From NCBI GenBank assembly GCA_002344965.1, contig DDUU01000059.1, positions 1 to 64,000 of the forward strand: a stretch of DNA of 64,000 bases, in the 5' to 3' direction. This DNA is from Candidatus Tepidiaquacellales bacterium UBA2330. GTDB lineage: Bacteria > Bacteroidota > Ignavibacteria > Tepidaquicellales > Tepidaquicellaceae. A model generated the notes under the pieces. That model did not search any database. It saw only the letters and a list, made by a program, of their open reading frames with translations, and had not been told where the DNA came from. This document shows positions 45,925 through 54,333 of this stretch, one piece after another. The first letter of the stretch is position 1. The number at the start of each line of letters is the position of its first letter. A program made the position numbers and the translations under genes.

Positions 45925-48132
45925 ATGGATTTAAAAAATAAAACCGAAAATTTACTTTCGGATTCTCTGTTAGAGTTATACCATTCAGATTATATTAAGG
46001 AGTTTACATACTCGCGAATTAATCATTTTAATTTTTTCAGAAAAAATAATATAGATAAAATTCTATTCAATACCGAGCTTGATCATTTTCGTTCAGATGT
46101 AATTATGTATCAGAATATGCTCGTTTACAAATATGTTACGGAAAACATTAATCCCGGATCTCAAATCCTTGAAATAGGAAAAGACTTTTCTCGCGTATCA
46201 AAGATGTTAAATAAAAAAGGTTATAAAGTTAGTTGTCTTGGATTTAATTTTAAAGAGTCGTTTGACAAAGGTGGAAATATAATAGATGTTGATTGGATTT
46301 TAAAATCCGAAAATGGAATACCGGTTAATGATTTTCCAAAGGATTTTTTCGATTTCAGCTTTTCAATATCAGCTTTTGTTCAAGTTCCGGAATTGGAATA
46401 CTGCCATAAACTACTTCTAGATAAAATAAAATATTACATGAAACCGCTCAGATATTCACTTTTCTGTACTCTAAATGTGATTAATTTATTTAATGTAATC
46501 TGGCATAATAAATTCTTTGATTATCTTTATGAAAACTCTCATACTTTAAGCGATTCATTTAATGCTGACCAAATTTTATCCGATAAGAATTTATTTATGT
46601 TAACTGAAGAATATTTTAACAAACATTGGGCTAAAAATTCAAATATGACATATTTAAAGGACGGAAGACAATTTTCCTATTCTGTTTTTTGGAATAATTC
46701 GGATATGCTAAACCGAAATGAATTTGAAGAATTTACTTATTCTAAGAAATCTCATTTTGATTTGTTTGAAACAGCCGGAATTCCTTTTGAACTTTACGGA
46801 AAAGCAATTACGAAAATGGAAAAGAGTATAAATATATACAGAAATATGCTTCTTTTCAGTTTTATTATTCATAATGTTAAAAAAAATTCAAATATTTTAA
46901 TTATCGGAAAAATTGATGATTCAGTTTATTTAAAATTAAAAAATAATTACAATTTTTATTTTATAAACGACATCGAAATTTTAACTAATTCAATTTTAAA
47001 TTCTAAGAGAATAGAATATTCAGATATAACTGATGAGTTTAATAAAAAATTAAATTTCTTTCCTTCAAAATATTTTGATTTCATTTTTTCAGGAGATGCG
47101 TTTTTTAACAAGGTATTCAATGAAATTGAGTTGAAAAGAATTGAATTAAACATTTATACTCTTCTATCCGAATTCGGTATGGCATTATTTAGCTTTACAA
47201 AATATTTTTCAAAACATAATGTATTAAATTATGAATTAGCTAATTTTCTATTCAAATGCTCAGAGTATTCAAATAAATTTATCCAGTATAATGACTTAAT
47301 CAACGATAAGGATTTATATGCAGAATTTCCTGATAACCTAGATAAGCTAAAAAGAGATTTAGAAAGCAATACTAAAAAAATATGTTACAATATTCTTTGG
47401 GATTACAAACCTATTTTACCAATTGTGACAAAATTAAAACCGGCTGAATCACTAACTAAAAGACCTGCTTATGTATTCCATCATTTAATGAAATGCGGGG
47501 GGACTTCTGTTGTCAATGCTTTATGTAACTGGTTTGAATTGATATTTGAACATAATGATGCTCCAAATGGATTATATAAAGATATTAACGATTATAACAG
47601 ATATAAATTAAATTTGAGCAATATATCCTGTGATTACTGCATTATTGCACATTTTCAAAATGAAGGTAATTTTCTGCATGAGAGATACCCGGAAGTTTTA
47701 AAAAGACCTGAAGAATTTAAAGTTTTCACTTTTGTCAGGGATCCAATGGAATTGATAATATCAATGTATTATTACGGCAGAAAAAACATTGATGGCAGTC
47801 TTGAGAATTATTTGAACGGATTTAATAATTTTCTTGCTAACTTGTTTCCATGTGATGAAAGTAATTTTAAAGAAACTATAGATAGATATTTTTTTGTAGG
47901 TGTTACTGAGAAATTACAGGAATCATTTGATAAATTAGCTGAAATGACAGGAAAGAAAAGAGTCCCGTTACTTTCGATTAATAAATCCGAAAAAGATGAA
48001 CAAGTTTTAAAATTGTCCAAGGGATTTATCGAAAAGTTTAAAAAAAATAATTCACTGGATTATTTAATTTATGATTACTGCGTTTCAAAATTTTCAAAGA
48101 TTCAAATAATGTTTTATTTTATTTTGAATTAA
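45925..48132 (+). CDS. Sulfotransferase with two methyltransferase-like modules, paralog
   Basis: A 735-residue paralog of the preceding gene. Modules begin at about residues 24 (EFTYSRINHFNFF) and 267 (EEFTYSKKSHFDLFE). Their Rossmann starts are QILEIGKDFS and NILIIGKIDD, again without the methyltransferase glycine motif. The sulfotransferase domain has HHLMKCGGTS (K523-S528) and FVRDPMELIISMYYYG (R605, S613), with the usual EKDEQV/EKDIQV-like end region. The DNA is visibly more AT-rich than its neighbours. It is separated from the first copy by 237 bases with no recognisable feature, so it may have its own promoter. Confidence 0.8.
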   Translation: MDLKNKTENLLSDSLLELYHSDYIKEFTYSRINHFNFFRKNNIDKILFNTELDHFRSDVIMYQNMLVYKYVTENINPGSQILEIGKDFSRVSKMLNKKGYKVSCLGFNFKESFDKGGNIIDVDWILKSENGIPVNDFPKDFFDFSFSISAFVQVPELEYCHKLLLDKIKYYMKPLRYSLFCTLNVINLFNVIWHNKFFDYLYENSHTLSDSFNADQILSDKNLFMLTEEYFNKHWAKNSNMTYLKDGRQFSYSVFWNNSDMLNRNEFEEFTYSKKSHFDLFETAGIPFELYGKAITKMEKSINIYRNMLLFSFIIHNVKKNSNILIIGKIDDSVYLKLKNNYNFYFINDIEILTNSILNSKRIEYSDITDEFNKKLNFFPSKYFDFIFSGDAFFNKVFNEIELKRIELNIYTLLSEFGMALFSFTKYFSKHNVLNYELANFLFKCSEYSNKFIQYNDLINDKDLYAEFPDNLDKLKRDLESNTKKICYNILWDYKPILPIVTKLKPAESLTKRPAYVFHHLMKCGGTSVVNALCNWFELIFEHNDAPNGLYKDINDYNRYKLNLSNISCDYCIIAHFQNEGNFLHERYPEVLKRPEEFKVFTFVRDPMELIISMYYYGRKNIDGSLENYLNGFNNFLANLFPCDESNFKETIDRYFFVGVTEKLQESFDKLAEMTGKKRVPLLSINKSEKDEQVLKLSKGFIEKFKKNNSLDYLIYDYCVSKFSKIQIMFYFILN

Positions 48133-48281
48133 TTTTTACCCGTAAAATATAAACTTTTTTTTAATTTTTTTAAAAATTTGGAGCTATTATTTAATTATAG
48201 CTTTAAATATTTGATTTTTTAAGTTATTTTATTCCTCATTACTTTACAAAATTTACATTTTTAAAACAGGAGAAAAATAAA

Positions 48282-49016
48282 TTGAGAAAATCAACAAAAA
48301 ATTTTTCGGCATTTATAATAATTTCAATAATTTCTTTTATTACATACGGAAATGTATTTGCATTGGATTATTTTCAGAAAATAACAATAAACCCAAACAA
48401 ATCAGGTATCATAGAAATAAGATATTCTGCTAAGACAAGTGATCTTGGCGGTGCAGATGTTTATAAAACACTGCCTTTTACAGAAGCTAAAATCAGAGCT
48501 GCTTTTGCATCTGAAAATAATATTGTACAAAGTGTTAATGTTAATAATAAAGATAAAGAACAAACAAGTGTTTTAGTTAGAATTAAATTTACATACTTTG
48601 GTAAAATTAATACTGCGCCGGCATTTTCAAATATAAAATTAACATATTATGAATCCGGCGACAGCACTTCAATGATTTATCAGTTACCGCCCGATAATAA
48701 TGTTCCAAACGATCTGAATGCAGTATATACATTCGAATTACCTGCAAAAGAAATTACAAGGTCATCGGGTACTGTTAAAGATAATTCCGTTGTTTATGGG
48801 TTAAAACCGGAAAAAGTAAAAAGTGGGATTTCATTGTATGCAAATTTTAAACAGACTGATAAAACTATAGCTTCCGACAACTCCGGAAATAATAAATCAG
48901 GATCTGAAAAAAAAGAAGATAAAGAAGAAGGCTCCTGCGGATTATTTGGAATAGAACTTCCGATAATATTAGGACTTGGATATGCTTTCAGCAGAAAATT
49001 TAAAAAGAAAAAATAA
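48282..49016 (+). CDS. Secreted protein with possible C-terminal membrane anchor
   Basis: A 244-residue protein I do not recognise. The TTG start has AGGAG (48268-48272) at a good distance, one of few clear ribosome sites here. A signal peptide (KNFSAFIIISIISFITYG) leads to a beta-rich region (about 30-200) and a charged linker SGSEKKEDKEEGS. The end is SCGLFGIELPIILGLG, then YAFSRKFKKKK, that is, Cys-Gly, a hydrophobic stretch and a basic end. This is the pattern of C-terminal sorting signals such as MYXO-CTERM or CGP-CTERM, but it does not match either closely. An intrinsic terminator follows. Confidence 0.75.
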   Translation: MRKSTKNFSAFIIISIISFITYGNVFALDYFQKITINPNKSGIIEIRYSAKTSDLGGADVYKTLPFTEAKIRAAFASENNIVQSVNVNNKDKEQTSVLVRIKFTYFGKINTAPAFSNIKLTYYESGDSTSMIYQLPPDNNVPNDLNAVYTFELPAKEITRSSGTVKDNSVVYGLKPEKVKSGISLYANFKQTDKTIASDNSGNNKSGSEKKEDKEEGSCGLFGIELPIILGLGYAFSRKFKKKK

Positions 49017-49024
49017 TTCTTAAC

Positions 49025-49050
49025 GGGGCTTTTTGAAAAAGCCCCTTTTT
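49025..49050 (+). terminator. Intrinsic terminator
   Basis: GGGGCTTTT (49025-49033) pairs with AAAAGCCCC (49037-49045), leaving a three-base loop. Five T follow (49046-49050). It lies nine bases after the stop of the gene at 48282-49016 and should end that transcript. Confidence 0.88.
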
Positions 49051-49089
49051 CCCCAAAAAATATTAGAGTAAGATAGAATCCGAAAGTCT

Positions 49090-49803
49090 ATGGAAACAAA
49101 TATGAATTCCCACAGTGCAGTCGGCGATATGTCCACGTTACTTTCAGATCTTTACAACAGAAATTTCAGACCGGCATCAATAATAGATATTGGAGCGAAT
49201 AACGGCGCATGGAGCAGAATGGCAAAGAAATTTTTCAGGGATTCGGATTTTTATATGATAGAACCGCTTGAAGAAATGGAAAAAGAATTATCTGACTTTT
49301 GTTCTGCAAATCCGGGTTCAAAATATTTCATCTGCGGAGCTGGTGCAAAAGAGGATATTCTTTATCTGACAATCGGCGGTGAAAATCTCACCGGTTCCAA
49401 TTTTGTATTCGGTGAAAATGAATTTCTAAAAAAAGAATCCAAGCAAAGACCGGTCAGGGTCAGAACAATGGATTCACTAATTGAAAACGAAGAAATTAAT
49501 CCTCCTGAATTTGTAAAGATGGACATACAGGGATTTGAACTTGAAGCGCTTAAGGGCGGTCAGAAACTGTTTGAGAAAGCTGATGTATTTATATTGGAAA
49601 CAAATTGCTTCGAATTTATGAAAGGAGTTCCGCTTGTGCATGAAGTAGTGATATATTTCGCCGAAAGGGGTTTTGTTATTTATGATTTCCCGGGATTTTT
49701 AAGAAGACCTTATGACGGGGCTCTGGCTCAGATGGATATTTGTTTTGTCAGAAAAGATTGTTTCCTCAGAGATACAAATCTCTGGGATAAACCCGCCGGT
49801 TAA
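49090..49803 (+). CDS. FkbM-family methyltransferase
   Basis: A 237-residue class I methyltransferase. Motif I is IIDIGANNGAWSRMAKKF, the acidic residue is in FYMIEPLEEME, and the FkbM signature is PEFVKMDIQGFELEALKGG with ETNCFEF after it. FkbM proteins O-methylate sugars or natural products. It has its own small unit after the terminator and runs into the convergent methyltransferase gene with only two bases between the stops. Confidence 0.88.
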   Translation: METNMNSHSAVGDMSTLLSDLYNRNFRPASIIDIGANNGAWSRMAKKFFRDSDFYMIEPLEEMEKELSDFCSANPGSKYFICGAGAKEDILYLTIGGENLTGSNFVFGENEFLKKESKQRPVRVRTMDSLIENEEINPPEFVKMDIQGFELEALKGGQKLFEKADVFILETNCFEFMKGVPLVHEVVIYFAERGFVIYDFPGFLRRPYDGALAQMDICFVRKDCFLRDTNLWDKPAG

Positions 49804-49805
49804 AA

Positions 49806-50702
49806 TTAAATCTTTTTAGATTTTTTTCTCAGCAGTAACGCTGTCTGATAACCATACGCTTCCTGATTCACCGAAACAAATTCGAAAATATTACTGAGAA
49901 CTTTTTTAAGGTAATCTATATCATAAAACACCTGAGAGTCAGGTCCTCTTCCTCCGACAATAACATTAAAATTTTCCTTTTCAGATTCATACTTAGGAAA
50001 TGTCTTCATATATCTTGAAAGCCATTTGTCTTTATATTGTGTATCAAGCAGATCTATTGTATGTCTGTCCTGAACGGTAAGATACAGATAAGCTTTTTCA
50101 GAACTGATTCTGTCTAATTCCATAAACCACGAATCAGCAAGATCATCAATATGCGTGAAGACAGATCCTGCATAAATAAAATCAAAGTAATTGTCTCTGA
50201 ACGGCAGATGAGGAACTATTGTATTTACAGCAAAATTAAACGGAGGATTGAGATTGTTATTCGCCCAGATGATATGTTCAGAACTTATATCAACTCCCCA
50301 TATTTCTTTATTATTTGCATACGGCTTAAGCCATCTTATCATTCTTCCGGCGCCGCATCCAAAGTCGAGTATGTTCCCGGGATTTTCCGGATTGTATCCG
50401 CCCTTAGCAGCAATTTTAAGCATTTCCTCTATCTGCAGCTTGCCGTTTAAATATTCCTCAATGTTATCGCCGTAACCAAGCCAAAGGTCTTTATGCGGAA
50501 CAGGAAGATCGTATTCACATTTGAGAGTGGTTTCAGTATTATTTTTATTTACAATATAGAAATCAGATGTGAACTTGTAAGGATAATATAATTTTGATGA
50601 TTTTAAAAAATAGAAATCAGGATTCTTGTTATTAACTTCCTTAACAATACCGGCTATTTTATTCTTAAACCATTTCCTGATTGAATTTGGGAGCAGGATC
50701 AT
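49806..50702 (-). CDS. Class I SAM methyltransferase
   Basis: A 298-residue protein on the minus strand. Motif I is NILDFGCGAGRMIRWLKPY, followed by WGVDISSEHI, FDFIYAGSVFTHIDD and ISSEKAYLYLTV. The first 90 residues contain a basic region and a beta-rich stretch of unknown role. It shares direction with the next gene upstream, 50766-51494, and both face the plus-strand genes. The target is unknown. Confidence 0.83.
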   Translation of the reverse strand: MILLPNSIRKWFKNKIAGIVKEVNNKNPDFYFLKSSKLYYPYKFTSDFYIVNKNNTETTLKCEYDLPVPHKDLWLGYGDNIEEYLNGKLQIEEMLKIAAKGGYNPENPGNILDFGCGAGRMIRWLKPYANNKEIWGVDISSEHIIWANNNLNPPFNFAVNTIVPHLPFRDNYFDFIYAGSVFTHIDDLADSWFMELDRISSEKAYLYLTVQDRHTIDLLDTQYKDKWLSRYMKTFPKYESEKENFNVIVGGRGPDSQVFYDIDYLKKVLSNIFEFVSVNQEAYGYQTALLLRKKSKKI

Positions 50703-50765
50703 TTTAATAAAAATAGATTATCGAATAAATTATTACCGGCAATAGAAAACAGTTTAAGCATTTCA

Positions 50766-51494
50766 TCATTTTTGCCAAAGTATATTATATGACAAAGGCT
50801 TAAAACCTTCATAGGGCTGTTTCACATTGCTTTTCCAGGTTTTATTGAAAGCTTTTTCTGACATAAGAAAAAGATCAGGATCTTCTTTCATAGTTTCAAA
50901 ATCGACAAATTTGTTTATTGAATCTACATTCTTAAACATATACGGCAGCAGATCATTTGTCCAGATATAACTGTACTGCAATATCACATCAAAACAATGC
51001 ATCGAAAATCCTCCGGGCTTTAAAACTCTGTTAATATCATCGGTAACATCTTTCAATACTTTCGGATCATCATTGGGGACATGCTCCAGAGCTGAAATGG
51101 AAAAAACCAGATCAAAGTATTCGTCTTTTAATTCCTTATTAAAATTTCCCATATAATCTTTTACAAGAGTATATCCTCTGGACTGAACATCTGTTAATCC
51201 AAAGCCAAGTCCTTCCAGTTTATCAATATTCCAGCACTCATATTTATTTTTGAAATATGAAAGAATTCTCGAATCAGCTCCTCCGACTTCCAGAATTTTT
51301 GCATTTTCCGGAAGGTTGTGTATTAAAAAAGAAAAGACAAGAAGGTCCTGATAATTTTTAAGATCACAGATTCCAGGATCAACTTTTTTCCCGTAAAGCT
51401 TTATATCATAGTTATCAAGATCGAATAGCTTAAAGTGTGATTTTTTTGAATAAGTAAAATTTTCAAACTCCGCAGGAGATGTAAATCTGTACAT
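50766..51494 (-). CDS. Free-standing methyltransferase-like module related to the sulfotransferase repeats
   Basis: A 242-residue protein that equals one repeat of the two large sulfotransferases. The start ENFTYSKKSHFKLFD matches their FTYSK-type phrase, and the end FNKTW followed by SYNILWQK matches the ends of their repeats. Here the methyltransferase motifs remain better preserved: motif I ILEVGGADSRIL (about residues 67-78), EYFDLVFSISALEHVP, then INRVLKPGGFSMHCFD. It may be an active SAM enzyme, whereas the fused copies look worn. It lies on the opposite strand about 2.6 kb from the nearer sulfotransferase. Confidence 0.8.
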   Translation of the reverse strand: MYRFTSPAEFENFTYSKKSHFKLFDLDNYDIKLYGKKVDPGICDLKNYQDLLVFSFLIHNLPENAKILEVGGADSRILSYFKNKYECWNIDKLEGLGFGLTDVQSRGYTLVKDYMGNFNKELKDEYFDLVFSISALEHVPNDDPKVLKDVTDDINRVLKPGGFSMHCFDVILQYSYIWTNDLLPYMFKNVDSINKFVDFETMKEDPDLFLMSEKAFNKTWKSNVKQPYEGFKPLSYNILWQK

Positions 51495-51706
51495 TAGATT
51501 TTTAACCGTTTAATTTTTATGGGATAATCCATAACTTAAGGTATTTAGACTATTTATTAAAGGATAAATTTATTTATCTCAGGTATTTCCGGATTTTTTT
51601 GAAAGAGTTTGTGAATTCTTTGTTATCCGAGTTCATTCCTATTCATTGAAACTATTTTGAATGAATTTCTTTTCAGGTAATTATTAAAAACTAAACAGGT
51701 TTAATT

Positions 51707-53356
51707 ATTTTCTATAACAAGACAAGTCTTCCGTTAACAATATCTCTGATACTTTTAATTTTATTTAAAAGTAATTTTTTATACGGGCAGTTCAGCAACC
51801 CAAACATCAGCAATTATACTCCCCGCGTTTTCTATGTCAGTAATTTCGGCAATGATCTGAATTCAGGTCTGTCGGAAGATAAAGCATGGAGATCCCTTAA
51901 TAAAGTATCATCATTTAAATTTCAGCCCGGTGATATGATTCAATTCAGAGGCGGTGATCTGTTTAAAGGAAATCTATTGTTTAACAATGAATCAGGAACT
52001 GATGAATTACCTATAAGACTTTCTTCTTACGGGCTTGGAAAAGCAGTGATCAGAAGCGATAAGGGGAGCTCTCTGTCCATTCTTCATAACGGAGGATTTA
52101 TAGTGGAAAATATTGAGTTCACGGGTTTGTATGATCCTGATAAACATTTTGCAAAAAAATACGGTACGGAATATACAGGATTGCACATTTTTACTTATGC
52201 AAAAAGAAAGTCAGGTAAAATAGTAATCAGAAACTGCATTATAAGAAATTTCAAAGATAACGGCATTTCAATTGGAGGAGAATCAATTTCTAAATACGGA
52301 TATAAAAATGTAACCGTTGAAGAAAATACAATTTATAACTGCGGGGATATCGGGATTAAAGTATGGGGTTTAATATATCAGGATATTTTTATTAACGGAA
52401 ATAAAATATTTGACATAAAAGGTGTAAACCCGCATCCGCACGGTTTCAGCGGTAACGGTATCAGTTTATCGCATATTTATAATGCGAAAATAGAGAGAAA
52501 TCTTATTTTCAATAACGGTAAATACGGCAAAAGATCCGGCGGCGGAATTGTAACGGGTGAAAGCAGGAATATACATGTGCGATACAATGAAGTTTATGGT
52601 ATAAAAGCCAATGACGTGGACGGTGACGCAATTGATTTTGACAACGGCTCGGACAGCTGCATCGCAGAATACAATTATACGCATAATAATGACGGAGCCG
52701 GATTTTTGATATCAGGAGAAAACAACGGAAGCGGAAGCGACAATAATATTATCCGTTACAATATAAGTAAAAATGACGGATTAAAAAATAATTTCGGCGC
52801 TGTAAAAATTTATTCGATTGTCGGTGCAGATAACAATAAAATATATAATAACACAGTAATCAGCACTTCAATCGGAAAAAATTTTCCATCATGTTTGAAA
52901 ATTCAGGGTCCGACTACCAATACATTTGTTGAAAATAATATTTTTGTTACTGTCAACTCAGCAATGCTGATAAGTATTGACGAAACAAAGCAGGTAAATC
53001 TTTTATTCAGGTCAAATTCTTATTTCAATTATAACGGAATGTTTGTAATTATTTGGGGAAGGAAAGCATACAGAAGTTTCAATGAATATACAGGAGCAAC
53101 CGGTCAGGAAGTTTTCAATTCCGTTCTAAGGGGAATATACGGAGATCCTAAATTAAGAAATCCTTTTACCCGGACAGATACTGTAAACAATGCTTTTAAG
53201 ATCGACACTCTATCCGCATATAAACTTTACCCGTTCAGTCCTCTTATTAATTCCGGCTTTGCAGTTCAGAAAAATTTTTTACCGGCAGTTACGGATTTTT
53301 ACGGTAAGGAATTAACGCTTGAAAATCCTCCTGACATCGGCGCCTACGAACATTGA
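51707..53356 (+). CDS. Secreted parallel beta-helix protein
   Basis: The first standard start is an ATG at 51935, but the frame is open back to 51695 and encodes a signal peptide (SLPLTISLILLILFKSNF, then LYGQ) and the family opening RVFYVSNFGNDLNSGLSED followed by AWRSLNKV. No ATG, GTG or TTG is in frame before the signal peptide; ATT at 51704 or 51707 is the best candidate. The mature part has many right-handed beta-helix rungs (about residues 110-430: VEENTIYNCGDIGIKVWG, NGISLSHIYNAKIERNLIF, GDAIDFDNGSDSC). This fold is shared by polysaccharide lyases and glycan-binding proteins. It is probably a surface enzyme or epimerase-like protein; the substrate is unknown. Confidence 0.78.
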   Translation: MFYNKTSLPLTISLILLILFKSNFLYGQFSNPNISNYTPRVFYVSNFGNDLNSGLSEDKAWRSLNKVSSFKFQPGDMIQFRGGDLFKGNLLFNNESGTDELPIRLSSYGLGKAVIRSDKGSSLSILHNGGFIVENIEFTGLYDPDKHFAKKYGTEYTGLHIFTYAKRKSGKIVIRNCIIRNFKDNGISIGGESISKYGYKNVTVEENTIYNCGDIGIKVWGLIYQDIFINGNKIFDIKGVNPHPHGFSGNGISLSHIYNAKIERNLIFNNGKYGKRSGGGIVTGESRNIHVRYNEVYGIKANDVDGDAIDFDNGSDSCIAEYNYTHNNDGAGFLISGENNGSGSDNNIIRYNISKNDGLKNNFGAVKIYSIVGADNNKIYNNTVISTSIGKNFPSCLKIQGPTTNTFVENNIFVTVNSAMLISIDETKQVNLLFRSNSYFNYNGMFVIIWGRKAYRSFNEYTGATGQEVFNSVLRGIYGDPKLRNPFTRTDTVNNAFKIDTLSAYKLYPFSPLINSGFAVQKNFLPAVTDFYGKELTLENPPDIGAYEH

Positions 53357-53634
53357 TTTTAATATTACAAATGAGTCCCCGCAATCATTTTATTCTTAGA
53401 TATAAATATTCGTTTCATGAAGTTGACTCAATTGATATGCATGTTACCCGCAATACTATCCCATTTAGTCCCCGCTAAAGTTTTACTCTTATCTGTAAAG
53501 TATTTTCAAGCCGGTGACTCAATGAAAACAAATGGATGGAAATTATGCATAATTTTCGTTTTATCTGAAATGCATTATGACTATTTTCACAATAAAATCT
53601 CATTTACGATATTAAATGTCCGGAAAAATTCTTT
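53357..53634. other. Non-coding spacer, 278 bases
   Basis: Short open frames are present (35 codons from 53371; 73 codons from 53417) but neither has a recognisable family, a good start signal or codon use like its neighbours. The 53371 frame reads FHEVDSIDMHVTRNTIPF, which could be a remnant of some gene. I see no clear promoter or terminator here. Confidence 0.4.
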
Positions 53635-54333
53635 ATGAAGATTTCTATAATGCAGCCGTATATTTTTCCATATCTTGGATATTTTCAGCTCATAAATTAT
53701 GCTGATAAGTTTGTAATATTAGATGATGTTCAGTTTATAAACAGCGGCTGGATAAACAGGAATTATATACTTCATAACAAGGAAAAGCTTTTATTCACAA
53801 TACCAATTCAAAGAAACGGTTCGAGAAGCGACATTAATAAGGTTGTAGTTTCATTAACTGCAGAGCGAAAAAAGAAATTGTTAAAATCATTCTATTTTAA
53901 TTATTTAAACGCTCCGTATTTTAAAACAGTATTTCCAATGTTAGAAAATTTATTTTCCGGCAACCTGACCGGAATTTCAAAACTTGCGCTTTCAAGCATT
54001 GAAAATGTATCTAATTATCTGGGTATTGATACCCAAATAATTGAATCATCTGAAATTTACAATAACAAAGAATTAAAAGGACAAAACAGAATAATTGATA
54101 TTTGTAAAAAAGAAAAGGCGGATGAATATATTAATCCTTCCGGCGGTATTGATTTATATAAATATGAAGATTTTAAAAACGAAGGTATCGAACTGAAATT
54201 TATTAAATCCAGAGAAATAAAGTATAAGCAATATAATAATGAGTTTGTCGGACCATTATCAATTATAGATAACTTAATGTTTAATTCACCGGAACAAGTG
54301 AGAAAGTCTTTAATTGAATTTGATTTATTATGA
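53635..54333 (+). CDS. WbqC-like protein
   Basis: A 232-residue protein of the WbqC family. The N-terminus MKISIMQPYIFPYLGYFQLI and the phrases DDVQFINSGWINRNYI and FTIPIQRNGSRSDINKVVV are hallmark features. The family occurs in O-antigen and surface-glycan loci, often with amino-sugar genes, and its exact reaction is not settled. It overlaps the next gene by four bases and so is coupled to the FemAB/GNAT-like protein. Confidence 0.88.
   Translation: MKISIMQPYIFPYLGYFQLINYADKFVILDDVQFINSGWINRNYILHNKEKLLFTIPIQRNGSRSDINKVVVSLTAERKKKLLKSFYFNYLNAPYFKTVFPMLENLFSGNLTGISKLALSSIENVSNYLGIDTQIIESSEIYNNKELKGQNRIIDICKKEKADEYINPSGGIDLYKYEDFKNEGIELKFIKSREIKYKQYNNEFVGPLSIIDNLMFNSPEQVRKSLIEFDLL

Noticed and set aside
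53417..53638. 73-codon open frame before the WbqC-like gene
   Set aside because: No family resemblance, no start signal and an amino-acid make-up unlike nearby genes; it overlaps the WbqC start by chance.
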